In this document: in pieces, positions 15,854 to 24,250 of the stretch
Position numbering within the stretch: the stretch's first letter is position 1
Layout of the letters: every line of letters starts with the position of its first letter
Source of the DNA: an uncultured Clostridia bacterium
GTDB lineage: Bacteria > Bacillota > Clostridia > Oscillospirales > UBA644
Reading direction: 5' to 3'
Assembly: GCA_944386305.1 (NCBI GenBank)
Contig: CALXAN010000027.1
Location: forward strand, 1-34,388
Length of the DNA: 34,388 nucleotides
Program-made: the position numbers and the translations under genes
Notes under the pieces: generated by a model
Told to the model about the DNA's origin: nothing
Seen by the model: the letters and a program-made list of their open reading frames with translations, nothing else
The model's database searches: none

Positions 15854-18232
15854 ATGAGGATCGTAAATCGCAATATGGCCGGCAGACTTCTCAGTGCCGC
15901 TCTTGCGCTTATGTTTGTCTTTTCTTTCGCCTCCGCTTTTTGCGCAGAGGAACAGACGGATTATTTTGATCTGTCCGCCATAAGCAGGACGCCCGCAGGC
16001 GCGTACGGCTCGCTGTCCGTTTCCGACGAGGGCAACCTTGAGTTCGTGTCCAACAACGACAGGTCGGACGTGCGCTTCTTCGGAGTTACATATGACCTTG
16101 CGCAGGGCATACCCGACCAGTCTCAGGCGCAGGCCATGGCTCAGACTCTTCATTCAAGAGGCTTTAATCTCATACGTGTAGAGAACGTCTACGCGGCTCT
16201 CGGCAGCGGCAATGCCCTCAACGAGGCCGCCATGGCTGATTTCGACGTTTTTGCCAATGAGATGTATGAGAACGGCGTGTATTTGTATTTGGAGATGTTT
16301 TCGCCCGAGTCTCTCGGTACGTCCGGGGCGGGCATGTATATAAGCACCACGGCCGTAAGTACCGCGCAGAGGTTTTTGCGCAATTTCTTTACTCATGAGA
16401 ATGCCCGCGGCGTCATATATGCCAACGACAATTCCATAGCCGTGGTCCAGTATTCCACCGACGCCTGCGTGCTGCTGGAGCCGGACGGCGACGTGTCCGA
16501 GTATTCCTCGACGCTGACCGACAGGTTCAATACCTGGCTGGCTACGCGCTACGACGATTCCGACACCGCTCTCGGCACTGCGTGGACCGACCGCTACCTT
16601 GACAGCGCACTGCGCGACGGCGAGTCTCTTTCTGCGGGCAATATAGCGCCCGGTTCGGTCATGTCCGGGGACACTGAGACGCCTGTGGACTGGCAGTCCG
16701 TGTCGGGCAGGGATATGGATTTCAGACTGTTTATGATAGAGCAACAGCTTTCGGTAGTATCCACCGTGCAGTCCACGCTCTCCGAGCTCGGTTACAGCGG
16801 TTTGTTTATCACCAACGGTACGTCAAGCGGCCCGGCTACGGCCAGGCTTGCGGGCAGCGCGGATGCGTCGGTCAAGACCCTGGTCTATGATTCTTCCATG
16901 TCTCTTTCGGACGCCTTGGGCGTTCTTGCGGGAGGGGTCATATCAGGCAAGCCTTTCTTCATGCATTGGGATACCGAGGCTTCGGATGTAAACAAGTCGG
17001 AGGCTCTCATTTCTCTGTCGGTATATGCGTCGTTTCAGGATTGGGACGCGGTGATACTGGGCTCTTATGAAGACGTGACTTCGGACCCCGAGCTGTGGAA
17101 TGAGATTAGCTTTGCGGCTTCTATTTACCGCAACGGGCGCGTCTCCCCGGCCATCACCTCTGCCGACGTAGTGTACACCGAGGCCGACATGCTCTGCGAG
17201 AGCGGCGCTTTCGGTGTGATAAACGGTCAGCTTGCGCTGTTCTCCAAGGTGGGCAACGTCTTTGTCGAAGACACGTACGCCGGAGACGCGGATATCGCCG
17301 TATCTTCGGGCAATACGGCGTCGGGCGACTATACCGGCGCAAACGCGGCTATCCTGTATTCGAGCTCTTCGTTTTTGGACCAGTATGAGTCCGAAGCGGA
17401 CAAGAGCCTGTGGTACAATACCCAGGTAGAAGCCAAGATAATGACTGAGACCGAAGTCAACGATTTGAGCGTGTATGTGGGTGAGAAGCGCGCTATAGTG
17501 ACGGACGGCGTTGTGGCAGACCTGGATACTCTCGGTCAAATTATATCCATGCTGCCGGCTTACGACGGCGGCGTATATGACGACGGCGTCGTGACCTGCG
17601 ACAACGAGCAGGTCATCTATGACTCGCAGACCGACTCCGTCACTGTCGACGGCAGTATGCTCATATATATGAGCGACTTTGCAGGGGACAATCAGTTCGA
17701 AGGCTTTACCGTCGGCACGTCGGGCGAATGCAGCCTGATAGTTATTTCCATAGACAGCGCAGCTTCTTATCTTTCCGTTTCTTCCAATATACTTGTCTCC
17801 GCTTTCGGCGCTGACGGCGCCGCGCCTGCCGTAACGCTGGATATCAGCAGAACGAGCGTGGACGCATACGCCTACGGGGTGACCTCGGACGGAGCCCGGG
17901 CCGATTCGGTGCAGGCTGCCGAGGACACAGAAAACGGACTGTGGTCGATGCAGCTGGACGGATACGGCAAGTATGAGATATTGTTTGTGGAGCGCGAAGT
18001 CGACGACAATCTTGATAATTATGTCATAGAAATCAACAGCCGCCCCAATCTGCTTTTGGTCATAGCCATACCCGCGCTGGCCTTTATCGCTTTGGCTGTG
18101 GTGTTCGTATGGTACAGCAACAAGCGCAAGCTCAAGAGAGAAGAAGCTCTCAGGAAAGAGACCCTTGAGATCAAACGCCGCGAGAATGCCGAAAGGCTCA
18201 AGAAGACCTATCGTCCGTTTGACGACGAATAA
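15854..18232 (+). CDS. Membrane-anchored glycosidase-fold protein, apparent pseudoenzyme
   Basis: A 792-residue protein. A signal peptide (1-31) precedes a cellulase-like (GH5/clan-A type) TIM barrel at about 55-410: DVRFFGVTY, LHSRGFNLIRVENV and NGVYLYLEMF are the early strands. Where relatives carry the acid/base Glu in an ITNEN-type motif, this protein reads VQYSTDA (Asp203). Where they carry the nucleophile in GKPFVVTEYN, it reads GKPFFMHWDT (Trp372). Both catalytic Glu are therefore missing although the flanks are conserved. About 320 residues of beta-rich sequence follow, then a membrane helix at 732-754 and a highly charged tail. The ATG at 15854 follows AAGGAGAG; a TTG one codon earlier is less likely. 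A binding rather than hydrolytic role is inferred. Confidence 0.8.
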   Translation: MRIVNRNMAGRLLSAALALMFVFSFASAFCAEEQTDYFDLSAISRTPAGAYGSLSVSDEGNLEFVSNNDRSDVRFFGVTYDLAQGIPDQSQAQAMAQTLHSRGFNLIRVENVYAALGSGNALNEAAMADFDVFANEMYENGVYLYLEMFSPESLGTSGAGMYISTTAVSTAQRFLRNFFTHENARGVIYANDNSIAVVQYSTDACVLLEPDGDVSEYSSTLTDRFNTWLATRYDDSDTALGTAWTDRYLDSALRDGESLSAGNIAPGSVMSGDTETPVDWQSVSGRDMDFRLFMIEQQLSVVSTVQSTLSELGYSGLFITNGTSSGPATARLAGSADASVKTLVYDSSMSLSDALGVLAGGVISGKPFFMHWDTEASDVNKSEALISLSVYASFQDWDAVILGSYEDVTSDPELWNEISFAASIYRNGRVSPAITSADVVYTEADMLCESGAFGVINGQLALFSKVGNVFVEDTYAGDADIAVSSGNTASGDYTGANAAILYSSSSFLDQYESEADKSLWYNTQVEAKIMTETEVNDLSVYVGEKRAIVTDGVVADLDTLGQIISMLPAYDGGVYDDGVVTCDNEQVIYDSQTDSVTVDGSMLIYMSDFAGDNQFEGFTVGTSGECSLIVISIDSAASYLSVSSNILVSAFGADGAAPAVTLDISRTSVDAYAYGVTSDGARADSVQAAEDTENGLWSMQLDGYGKYEILFVEREVDDNLDNYVIEINSRPNLLLVIAIPALAFIALAVVFVWYSNKRKLKREEALRKETLEIKRRENAERLKKTYRPFDDE

Positions 18233-18247
18233 TGGCTGTTTTTATCG

Positions 18248-18276
18248 GCCCGGCTCTTAACGAGCCGGGCTTTTTT
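18248..18276 (+). terminator. Intrinsic terminator of the glycosidase-like gene
   Basis: GCCCGGCTC (18248-18256) and GAGCCGGGC (18262-18270) form a perfect 9-base stem with a five-base loop and T6 (18271-18276). Confidence 0.93.
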
Positions 18277-18372
18277 GCTCCCTGCGCGCTTTCTTTGTAC
18301 TGCACGGCAGGGTCAAAACTGGACTTTAATGTTTCATGTTGAATATTGGCGGTGAAAAAAATCTGCTGATTA

Positions 18373-18401
18373 TTGAATTAGAACCTCGTATATGTTATAA
18401 T
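18373..18401 (+). promoter_or_regulatory. Sigma-A promoter of the carboxypeptidase-like gene
   Basis: -35 TTGAAT (18373-18378), a 17-base spacer, and -10 TATAAT (18396-18401). The leader is about 100 bases. Confidence 0.8.
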
Positions 18402-18508
18402 ATCCTATATAAAATCATGCATTGTCTCATGCTGTGCTTTACGGTTTGGGCCGCGGATGTTTTTTTCGGCTTGTCTTGTAGAAACGAGCCGGATATTTAA
18501 AGGAAAGG

Positions 18509-19891
18509 ATGGTTTTTTTGTTTGTGAAACGCGCGTTATTGTTTCTGCTCATGCTTGCCCTGAGCCTTTCCGTCCTTGCCTTGCCCACGTCGGCGCAGGA
18601 GCAGACTGCCGTACCCGGCACATCTATTCCCGAGACTCCCGAGGATGACGGCGAGTCGGACATGCCGGACGTGTCCGACGTGACGGGGTCAAACATAGTC
18701 ATATTCAATATGGATACGGGCGTGACCATATTTGACCGAAATGCGGACGAGCCTGTATACCTTGGATTTCTGCCTCGGCTTATGACGGCGCTTGTCGCGT
18801 TTGAAAATATACCCGATCCGGACAGCCGTATGGTGACCATTACTTCCGAAATGCTCAGGCTTACTCCCCAGGTCAGCTCTGCGGGCTTGTCGCAGGGTGA
18901 GACTTTGAGCGTTTCGGATCTGATAAAGTGCGTGTTGGTAGGAAATTCTCAGGAGGCATGCGTGGCGCTGGCTTTTGAGGTCGCGGGCAATATAAGCGGA
19001 TTTTTGGCCATGATGAACGATAAGGCCGAGCAGCTGGGCGCATATGATACGCGCTTCAGCAACGTGCACGGTTATTATTCTCCGGGAGACGCTTTGAGTA
19101 CCGTCAGAGACGCGGCGTATATAGTCAGGGCTTTCTGCGAGCATGAGATGCTGGAGAGCTGGGCGAATCTTTCCTACGCGGACCTTACGGTGTCGGGTCG
19201 GACGAGGCGGATATACGCCCGCAACAGCATTATCGTGTCGAGCAGCGAGTTTTATGTGCGCCGTGCCGTCGGCCTGGCCGCGTACTCCGGTTCGGGCGCG
19301 CCGGTCAGCGGGGCGAATTATATAGACGACTCCAATATGCGTCTGCTGTGCATAGAGGCGTCGGACGGCAGCGTAGGGGATCTGTATGCCGATATGGCGG
19401 TGCTGCTCAGCTTTTCGGCGGAAAAATATATCACGGAGCTGATAATAAAGGCCGACGCCGCGGTATGCGAGGTTCCAGTTGAAATGGGTTCCGACCGCGA
19501 CAGCGTGGTGGCCGCGGCCGCTCAGGATATATACGTGACTCATCGGGACGATTATACCGTGGACGACTATGAGGTTGTTTACGACGTGGTCGACAGCGTT
19601 ACGGCTCCGTTCGACAAGGGCATCGAGCTCGGCTCCGTCAGCGTCTATTTCGGCGGAGAGCTCGTCGGTTCGAGCGTGCTGGTAGCCAAGACCGGCGCGG
19701 AGGTCGACAGATTGGATCTGTTTACTCAGAATCTCAACAATTTCTTCTCAAATCCCATACTTTGGATAATTATAGGAGTAGTAGTATTTTTGGTTCTGCT
19801 GTACTCTATATTGCTCTACAGGGCTTCCAGGCGCAAGGCCAAGAGAATGAAGAGCGCCAAGCATGAACGCATAAAAATGGATATAGAATGA
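18509..19891 (+). CDS. DacF-like DD-carboxypeptidase homologue lacking catalytic motifs
   Basis: A 460-residue protein with the PBP5/DacF (peptidase S11) fold: signal peptide (about 1-29), a Pro/Glu/Asp linker, and a catalytic-domain relic at about 60-310. The block normally read ASLTKIMTALVALE is here GFLPRLMTALVAFE, so nucleophile Ser is Phe87 and the general-base Lys is Arg90. The SxN region reads VGNSQEA, and the KTG region reads GLAAYSGSG. All three penicillin-binding motifs are lost while the surroundings are kept (AEQLGAYDTRFSNVHGYYS). A membrane helix at about 417-437 replaces the usual amphipathic anchor and is followed by a strongly basic tail. It should not cleave D-Ala. The start is the ATG at 18509 after AAAGGAAAGG; TTG at 18518 or GTG at 18524 are alternatives. 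Four bases separate it from the radical SAM gene. Confidence 0.82.
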   Translation: MVFLFVKRALLFLLMLALSLSVLALPTSAQEQTAVPGTSIPETPEDDGESDMPDVSDVTGSNIVIFNMDTGVTIFDRNADEPVYLGFLPRLMTALVAFENIPDPDSRMVTITSEMLRLTPQVSSAGLSQGETLSVSDLIKCVLVGNSQEACVALAFEVAGNISGFLAMMNDKAEQLGAYDTRFSNVHGYYSPGDALSTVRDAAYIVRAFCEHEMLESWANLSYADLTVSGRTRRIYARNSIIVSSSEFYVRRAVGLAAYSGSGAPVSGANYIDDSNMRLLCIEASDGSVGDLYADMAVLLSFSAEKYITELIIKADAAVCEVPVEMGSDRDSVVAAAAQDIYVTHRDDYTVDDYEVVYDVVDSVTAPFDKGIELGSVSVYFGGELVGSSVLVAKTGAEVDRLDLFTQNLNNFFSNPILWIIIGVVVFLVLLYSILLYRASRRKAKRMKSAKHERIKMDIE

Positions 19892-19895
19892 CGGT

Positions 19896-20804
19896 ATGTA
19901 TGTTATAAATGATTACGGAACGTATCTTAAGCGCAGATACGGCCAAAAGGTATATAAACTTCCCGTAAGCCTGCCCGTATCCTGCCCTAACAGAGACGGC
20001 AGCAAGGGCAGGGACGGCTGCACGTTCTGCGCGTCGGGCGGCTCGGGCTTTGAGACTATAGACCGGTCGGTTCCTATCAGGGGGCAGCTGCGGATAAACC
20101 GCGAATATATGGGCAGAGCTTATAAGGCGCGCAAATTTATCGCCTTTATGCAGAATTATACCAATACATATATGCCCTTGCCCGACTTTGAGGCTGCGCT
20201 TAACGAATGCGCTGCAGACGACATTGTGCAGATTTCCGTTTCTACCCGGCCCGACTGCGTAGGGGAGGAGTATCTTGAAGTCAGTGAGCGGGTCAGCCGA
20301 AAATACGGCGTGAACATATCCTATGAGCTCGGCCTGCAGAGCAGCAATCCCGCCACTCTGCGGCGCATAAACCGCGGCCATACTCTCAGCGACTATATAG
20401 ACGCCGTACTCAGGATAAAGGCGCGCGGCTTTGACGTAGGCACGCACCTGATACTGAACCTGCCGTACGACGACGAGGGCGACACGGTCGAAGCGGCTCA
20501 GCTGCTGAGCGTACTGGGTACGGATACGGTCAAACTGCACAACCTTTTCCTTATACGCGGCACCGTGATGGCCGACGAATATCTGCGCGGCGAATGGGAA
20601 ATATGCAGCCGGGAGAGATATTACGAGCTGGCGGCGCTGTTTGTGAGACATTTATCGCCGGATATTGCCATAGAGCGTTTCTTTGCAAGATGTCCCGAGC
20701 CCGGCTGCGTGTTTTCGAATTGGGGCAGTTCGTGGCGCAGGCTGCATAATGAGCTTTTGGAGTATTTTGACCGCAATAACGTAGTACAGGGCAGCCTCGT
20801 CTGA
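19896..20804 (+). CDS. TIGR01212-family radical SAM protein (YtqA/YhcC-like)
   Basis: A 302-residue radical SAM enzyme. The [4Fe-4S] ligands are Cys30, Cys42 and Cys45 in SCPNRDGSKGRDGCTFC, the long-spaced Cys pattern of this family rather than CxxxCxxC. Other family marks are NYTNTY, ISVSTRPDCVG, YELGLQSSNPATLRRINRGH, THLILNLPYDD and the C-terminal CPEPGCVFSNWGSSW. The family's reaction and substrate are not, to my knowledge, established; tRNA or sulfur-related modification has been suggested from related radical SAM groups. The gene begins four bases after the carboxypeptidase-like gene and is probably in its transcript, though the functional link may be incidental. Confidence 0.9.
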   Translation: MYVINDYGTYLKRRYGQKVYKLPVSLPVSCPNRDGSKGRDGCTFCASGGSGFETIDRSVPIRGQLRINREYMGRAYKARKFIAFMQNYTNTYMPLPDFEAALNECAADDIVQISVSTRPDCVGEEYLEVSERVSRKYGVNISYELGLQSSNPATLRRINRGHTLSDYIDAVLRIKARGFDVGTHLILNLPYDDEGDTVEAAQLLSVLGTDTVKLHNLFLIRGTVMADEYLRGEWEICSRERYYELAALFVRHLSPDIAIERFFARCPEPGCVFSNWGSSWRRLHNELLEYFDRNNVVQGSLV

Positions 20805-21023
20805 ACGCCTTTGGAACCGCAATGATTGCGGCAGGGCGCTGATATTGCGCGTCGTTTTGCCTTGTTCGGCCGGATAGTCTTTTATATTTTTACGGGGTTT
20901 GCGTACGTTTTGGAGTTTATTTGTACAAGCGCGATGCGCGGAGGCTGAACAGGATCATATGAGTTTGCGCAGGGGCGGCGCAAATTTTTTTGATATTATA
21001 ATAAAAAACCTTTTTCGCCGCTA
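20805..21023 (+). other. Intergenic region before the rpmG promoter
   Basis: About 220 bases. It has a small hairpin CCGCAA/TTGCGG (20817-20831) and a second weak one ending in GTCGTTTT, which may terminate the radical SAM transcript. No gene is seen. Confidence 0.5.
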
Positions 21024-21052
21024 TTGCAAAATATTTGAAATTGTGATATAAT
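21024..21052 (+). promoter_or_regulatory. Promoter of rpmG-secE-nusG-rplK-rplA
   Basis: -35 TTGCAA (21024-21029), a 17-base spacer, and -10 TATAAT (21047-21052) with TG at the extended -10 position. The following leader, about 180 bases, is GC-rich and partly self-complementary (GCCC/GGGC near 21090-21105). Confidence 0.85.
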
Positions 21053-21236
21053 GTTGCTACCTTGTGTAAAGGTGCTTTGTTTTGTTGCCCTTAAATATGG
21101 GCGGCTTGACCCATTGCCGACAAGACGGGGGTTCGGTCCGTGCGCAAATATTTCGGCCGCGGCTTTGATTTCCCTGATCCCGGCGGCGGAGCACGCTTTG
21201 CGTTAAGGGAGGCAGTTATAAGGAGGTGCCGACAAT

Positions 21237-21389
21237 ATGGGTAAGGATAAGGTTGTTTTGGCTTGCACGGAGTGCAAGCAGAGAAATTACAACACTACCA
21301 AGAACAAGAAGAATGATCCGGACAGGCTTGAGATGAACAAGTACTGCAGATTCTGCAGGAAACATACCTCTCACAAAGAGACGAAATAA
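21237..21389 (+). CDS. rpmG: 50S ribosomal protein L33, zinc form
   Basis: A 50-residue L33 starting [18 protein letters not shown]. Two CxxC pairs (CTEC and CRFC) mark the zinc-binding C+ paralogue. AGGAGGTG precedes the ATG. It is directly upstream of secE, the standard Firmicute order. The usual tRNA-Trp between rpmG and secE is absent. Confidence 0.96.
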   Translation: MGKDKVVLACTECKQRNYNTTKNKKNDPDRLEMNKYCRFCRKHTSHKETK

Positions 21390-21404
21390 CAGGAGGGCGC
21401 GCTG

Positions 21405-21638
21405 ATGGCTAAAAAGACAGAAGCTTCCGCAAAAAACAAGAAGCCCGGATTCTTTGCCAAGATAGGCAGATTTTTTAAAGAAGCTCGAAGCGAACTCAAG
21501 AAGGTTGTATGGCCCACACCCAAGCAGACGGCCAACGATACGCTCGTTGTTTTGGTGATAGCGCTTATCGCCGCCGTGTTTATCGGTGTGGTCGATTTCC
21601 TGTTTAAATCTGTGGTCGGGTTTATTCCCGGCATATGA
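21405..21638 (+). CDS. secE: Preprotein translocase subunit SecE
   Basis: A 77-residue SecE with a Lys-rich cytoplasmic start, the conserved amphipathic segment FFKEARSELKKVVWPTPKQT, and a single membrane helix (LVVLVIALIAAVFIGVVDFLF). It clamps SecY in the SecYEG channel. It is short, as in other single-helix Gram-positive SecE proteins. AGGAGG lies upstream and nusG follows. Confidence 0.96.
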   Translation: MAKKTEASAKNKKPGFFAKIGRFFKEARSELKKVVWPTPKQTANDTLVVLVIALIAAVFIGVVDFLFKSVVGFIPGI

Positions 21639-21700
21639 GGTGCGCAGATATGCGCCCGGGGCGTTCGGCCCTTTATGTTGTTTACGGAGGATATTGACAG

Positions 21701-22219
21701 ATGTCACAGGCTCAATGGTATGTTGTGCATACTTATTCCGGCTATGAAAACAAGGTCGCTACCAGCATAGAGAAGATCGTGCAGCTGCGCGGGCTTCAGG
21801 ACGTTATATGCGACGTGCGTATTCCGATGCATGTGGAGCAGGAGGTCAAGGACAGCGGCGAGGTAGTGGACGCAGAGCGCAAGCTGTTCCCGGGCTATGT
21901 GCTCGTCAATATGGTCGTAAACGACGACACCTGGATGGTGATAAAAGGTATCCGCGGGGTTACGGGGTTCGTGGGCCCTGAGGGCAAACCCGTAGCGCTC
22001 AGCGATGCTGAGGTCCAGGCTCTTAATTTTACAAGAGAAGTTGCCAAGGCGCCGTTTTCTGCAGGCGATAGCGTAAAGGTCTGCAGCGGGCCAATGGCGA
22101 ATTTTACCGGCGTGGTGGAAGATGTGGATATGGCGAGCGGCAAGGCCCGCGTCATGATATCCATGGGAGGCCGAGGCATTCCCACGGAGCTGGATATAGA
22201 TCAGCTCCAGCTTATTTGA
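21701..22219 (+). CDS. nusG: Transcription termination/antitermination protein NusG
   Basis: A 172-residue NusG. The N-terminal NGN domain shows WYVVHTYSGYENKVATSIEK and KLFPGYVLVNM with WMVIKGIRGVTGFVG. The C-terminal KOW domain shows GDSVKVCSGPMANFTGVVEDV. It binds RNA polymerase to control pausing and coupling to ribosomes. GGAGG precedes the ATG. It lies between secE and rplK as usual. Confidence 0.97.
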   Translation: MSQAQWYVVHTYSGYENKVATSIEKIVQLRGLQDVICDVRIPMHVEQEVKDSGEVVDAERKLFPGYVLVNMVVNDDTWMVIKGIRGVTGFVGPEGKPVALSDAEVQALNFTREVAKAPFSAGDSVKVCSGPMANFTGVVEDVDMASGKARVMISMGGRGIPTELDIDQLQLI

Positions 22220-22266
22220 TTTCGCCGCGCGGTTTTTGACAAATTTGTTACGGAGGAACTTATAAT

Positions 22267-22692
22267 ATGGCACAGAAAATCACAGGCTATATAAAGCTGC
22301 AGATCCCCGCCGGCAAAGCTACGGCCACGCCGCCGGTAGGTCCTGCGCTCGGCGCGCAGGGCGTCAATATAATGGCGTTTATAAAGGAATTTAACGAGAG
22401 GACCAAGGCGGACGTAGGTCTGATAATCCCCGTGGTCATCACGGTTTATGCGGACAGGTCTTTTTCATTCGTTACCAAGACGCCTCCGGCAGCCGTTCTT
22501 ATAAAGAAGGCGTGCGGGATAGAGTCGGGTTCCGGCGTGCCCAATAAGACCAAGGTGGCTCAGATCACCCAGGCTCAAATCAGGCAGATCGCGGAGCAGA
22601 AGATGCCCGATCTTAACGCAAATACCGTCGAGGCCGCCATGTCCATGATCGCCGGTACTGCCAGGAGCATGGGCGTTACCGTAGTGGACTGA
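22267..22692 (+). CDS. rplK: 50S ribosomal protein L11
   Basis: A full-length L11 of 141 residues: [55 protein letters not shown] and the C-terminal [10 protein letters not shown]. It forms the GTPase-associated centre with 23S rRNA helices 43/44. GGAGG precedes it. Confidence 0.98.
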   Translation: MAQKITGYIKLQIPAGKATATPPVGPALGAQGVNIMAFIKEFNERTKADVGLIIPVVITVYADRSFSFVTKTPPAAVLIKKACGIESGSGVPNKTKVAQITQAQIRQIAEQKMPDLNANTVEAAMSMIAGTARSMGVTVVD

Positions 22693-22755
22693 CGGGCGTC
22701 GGTCATATCAGTGGGAGGATTTATTTCCGAATAACCACATAGGAGGATTTTTGTA

Positions 22756-23451
22756 ATGAAAAAAGGTAAGAAATATATAGAGAGCGCCAAGCTCATAGAT
22801 ACAACCAAGAATTACGAGGTCGAGGAGGCCATGTCCCTGGTCTGCCAGACCGCTAAGGCAAAGTTTGACGAGACGGTAGAGGTCCATGTAAGACTGGGTG
22901 TCGACTCCCGTCACGCAGATCAGCAGGTCCGCGGCGCGATAGTATTGCCCCACGGCACGGGTAAGAGCGTAAGGGTTCTTGTCTTTGCAAAGGGCGACAA
23001 CGTTCAGGCGGCTCAGGAAGCCGGCGCCGATTATGTCGGAGCTGAGGATCTCGTCACCAAGATAACCAAAGAGAACTGGTTTGATTTTGATATTGTCGTC
23101 GCCACTCCCGACATGATGGGCGTAGTCGGACGTTTGGGTAAAGTGCTCGGTCCCAAGGGCCTTATGCCGAACCCGAAAGCGGGAACCGTCACTACCAATG
23201 TCGCTACGGCTATCAAAGAGATTAAAGCCGGTAAAATAGAGTACAGGCTCGACAAAACCAACATCATACACTGCCCCATAGGCAAGGCCTCTTTCGGCGC
23301 GGAGAAGCTTGCAGAAAACCTCAGCACGCTTATGACGGCTATCGCCAAGGCAAAGCCTGCCGCGGCTAAGGGTACTTATATACGCAGCTGCGTAGTGGCT
23401 TCCACTATGGGCCCCGGTATCAAAGTAAACGCACTCAGATTCGGCGCCTGA
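22756..23451 (+). CDS. rplA: 50S ribosomal protein L1
   Basis: A full-length L1 of 231 residues: [61 protein letters not shown] and the C-terminal [10 protein letters not shown]1 forms the stalk that moves deacylated tRNA and often represses its own operon. It is the last gene in this operon here; rplJ and rplL, which normally follow, are absent and a terminator stands directly after. Confidence 0.98.
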   Translation: MKKGKKYIESAKLIDTTKNYEVEEAMSLVCQTAKAKFDETVEVHVRLGVDSRHADQQVRGAIVLPHGTGKSVRVLVFAKGDNVQAAQEAGADYVGAEDLVTKITKENWFDFDIVVATPDMMGVVGRLGKVLGPKGLMPNPKAGTVTTNVATAIKEIKAGKIEYRLDKTNIIHCPIGKASFGAEKLAENLSTLMTAIAKAKPAAAKGTYIRSCVVASTMGPGIKVNALRFGA

Positions 23452-23477
23452 TCGGATTTTGATCTAAATATATACGG

Positions 23478-23512
23478 GTTTCCCGCGGCGTATGCCGCGG
23501 GAAACTTTTTTT
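23478..23512 (+). terminator. Intrinsic terminator after rplA
   Basis: A perfect 12-base stem, GTTTCCCGCGGC (23478-23489) with GCCGCGGGAAAC (23494-23505), a GTAT loop and T7. Confidence 0.95.
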
Positions 23513-23640
23513 ATGCGCGGCAGCTTCAAAGACATTTGTTTTTTGGCTCGTACGTCAACTTGTTCAGTTTTCGCATACCTCGGCTTTTTGAAAAAATGTG
23601 GCAATAGTATGGTAAATGCCGTATTCGCGCTGAGTATATA

Positions 23641-23668
23641 TTGACAAATCGCGTAAATGTGTTATACT
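23641..23668 (+). promoter_or_regulatory. Promoter of the MarR-ABC operon
   Basis: -35 TTGACA (23641-23646), a 16-base spacer, and -10 TATACT (23663-23668). Confidence 0.82.
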
Positions 23669-23678
23669 CATTAAGTAT

Positions 23679-23697
23679 TTAATTGTTAAGCAGTTAA
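23679..23697 (+). promoter_or_regulatory. Candidate MarR operator
   Basis: TTAATTG-TTAAG-CAGTTAA: 7-base arms, one mismatch, 5-base centre, lying just downstream of the -10. A further TTAA-GTAT-TTAA half-palindrome lies at 23671-23682. The position over the initial transcribed region fits autorepression. Confidence 0.6.
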
Positions 23698-23714
23698 TTT
23701 TTAAAAGGGTAGGT

Positions 23715-24173
23715 GTGAAAAGAATGTCGGACAATGAGCAGCTGAGGTATATAGTATATTTAATACATTTAGCCGACCGGCTGCATCAGCACTGCATAGA
23801 CCGCAGGCTTCAGGATATAGGCATGCTGAGGAATCAGCACCAGATATTGATGTACCTGCACCATCACCGCGACAATGTGTCTCAGCGCCAGATTGCCGAT
23901 CGCTTCGGCGTAAGCGGCGCGGCGGTTACGTTCGCCTTAAATACGCTGGAGAAATCGGGCTTTATTGTACGCAGTCCCAGCTCTGAAGACGGCAGACGCA
24001 ACGTCATAACGCTGAGCGATAAGGGCGAGCGGATAGTGGAGAAGACGCATCGCGAGTGCGAATACGTAGACAGCTCCGCTTTCTGCGGCATGGATGAGGC
24101 GGATATGCAGATGCTCTCTCGCAGCCTTGAACGCATATGTGATAATCTCAAAAATGCGACGCCTCAGGCTTAG
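23715..24173 (+). CDS. MarR-family transcriptional regulator
   Basis: A winged-helix regulator of about 150 residues. The DNA-binding part is seen at NVSQRQIADRFGVSGAAVTFALNTLEKSGFIVRSPSSEDGRR, with the wing Asp-Gly-Arg-Arg and the following ITLSDKG typical of MarR. Helices at both ends provide dimerisation (HLADRLHQHCIDRRLQDIG at the start). The listed start is GTG at 23715, with AAAAGGG five bases upstream; ATG at 23724 (MSDNEQ) is an equally plausible start. It is followed by a two-gene ABC exporter, so it probably represses the exporter and releases on binding a transported compound. Confidence 0.88.
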   Translation: MKRMSDNEQLRYIVYLIHLADRLHQHCIDRRLQDIGMLRNQHQILMYLHHHRDNVSQRQIADRFGVSGAAVTFALNTLEKSGFIVRSPSSEDGRRNVITLSDKGERIVEKTHRECEYVDSSAFCGMDEADMQMLSRSLERICDNLKNATPQA

Positions 24174-24250
24174 ATAACAGCCGTTCCGCGGCGGTAAGCG
24201 CGCGGAAGGACACGGTAAATATTTGATTTATACTTCGATGGAGACAGCTT

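Noticed and set aside
4022-19891. Sortase-anchored surface proteins
   Set aside because: No LPXTG-like motif precedes any of the C-terminal helices.
21110-21145. tRNA-like T-arm (GGGGGTTCGGTCC) before rpmG
   Set aside because: No acceptor stem, D-arm or anticodon arm can be formed around it.
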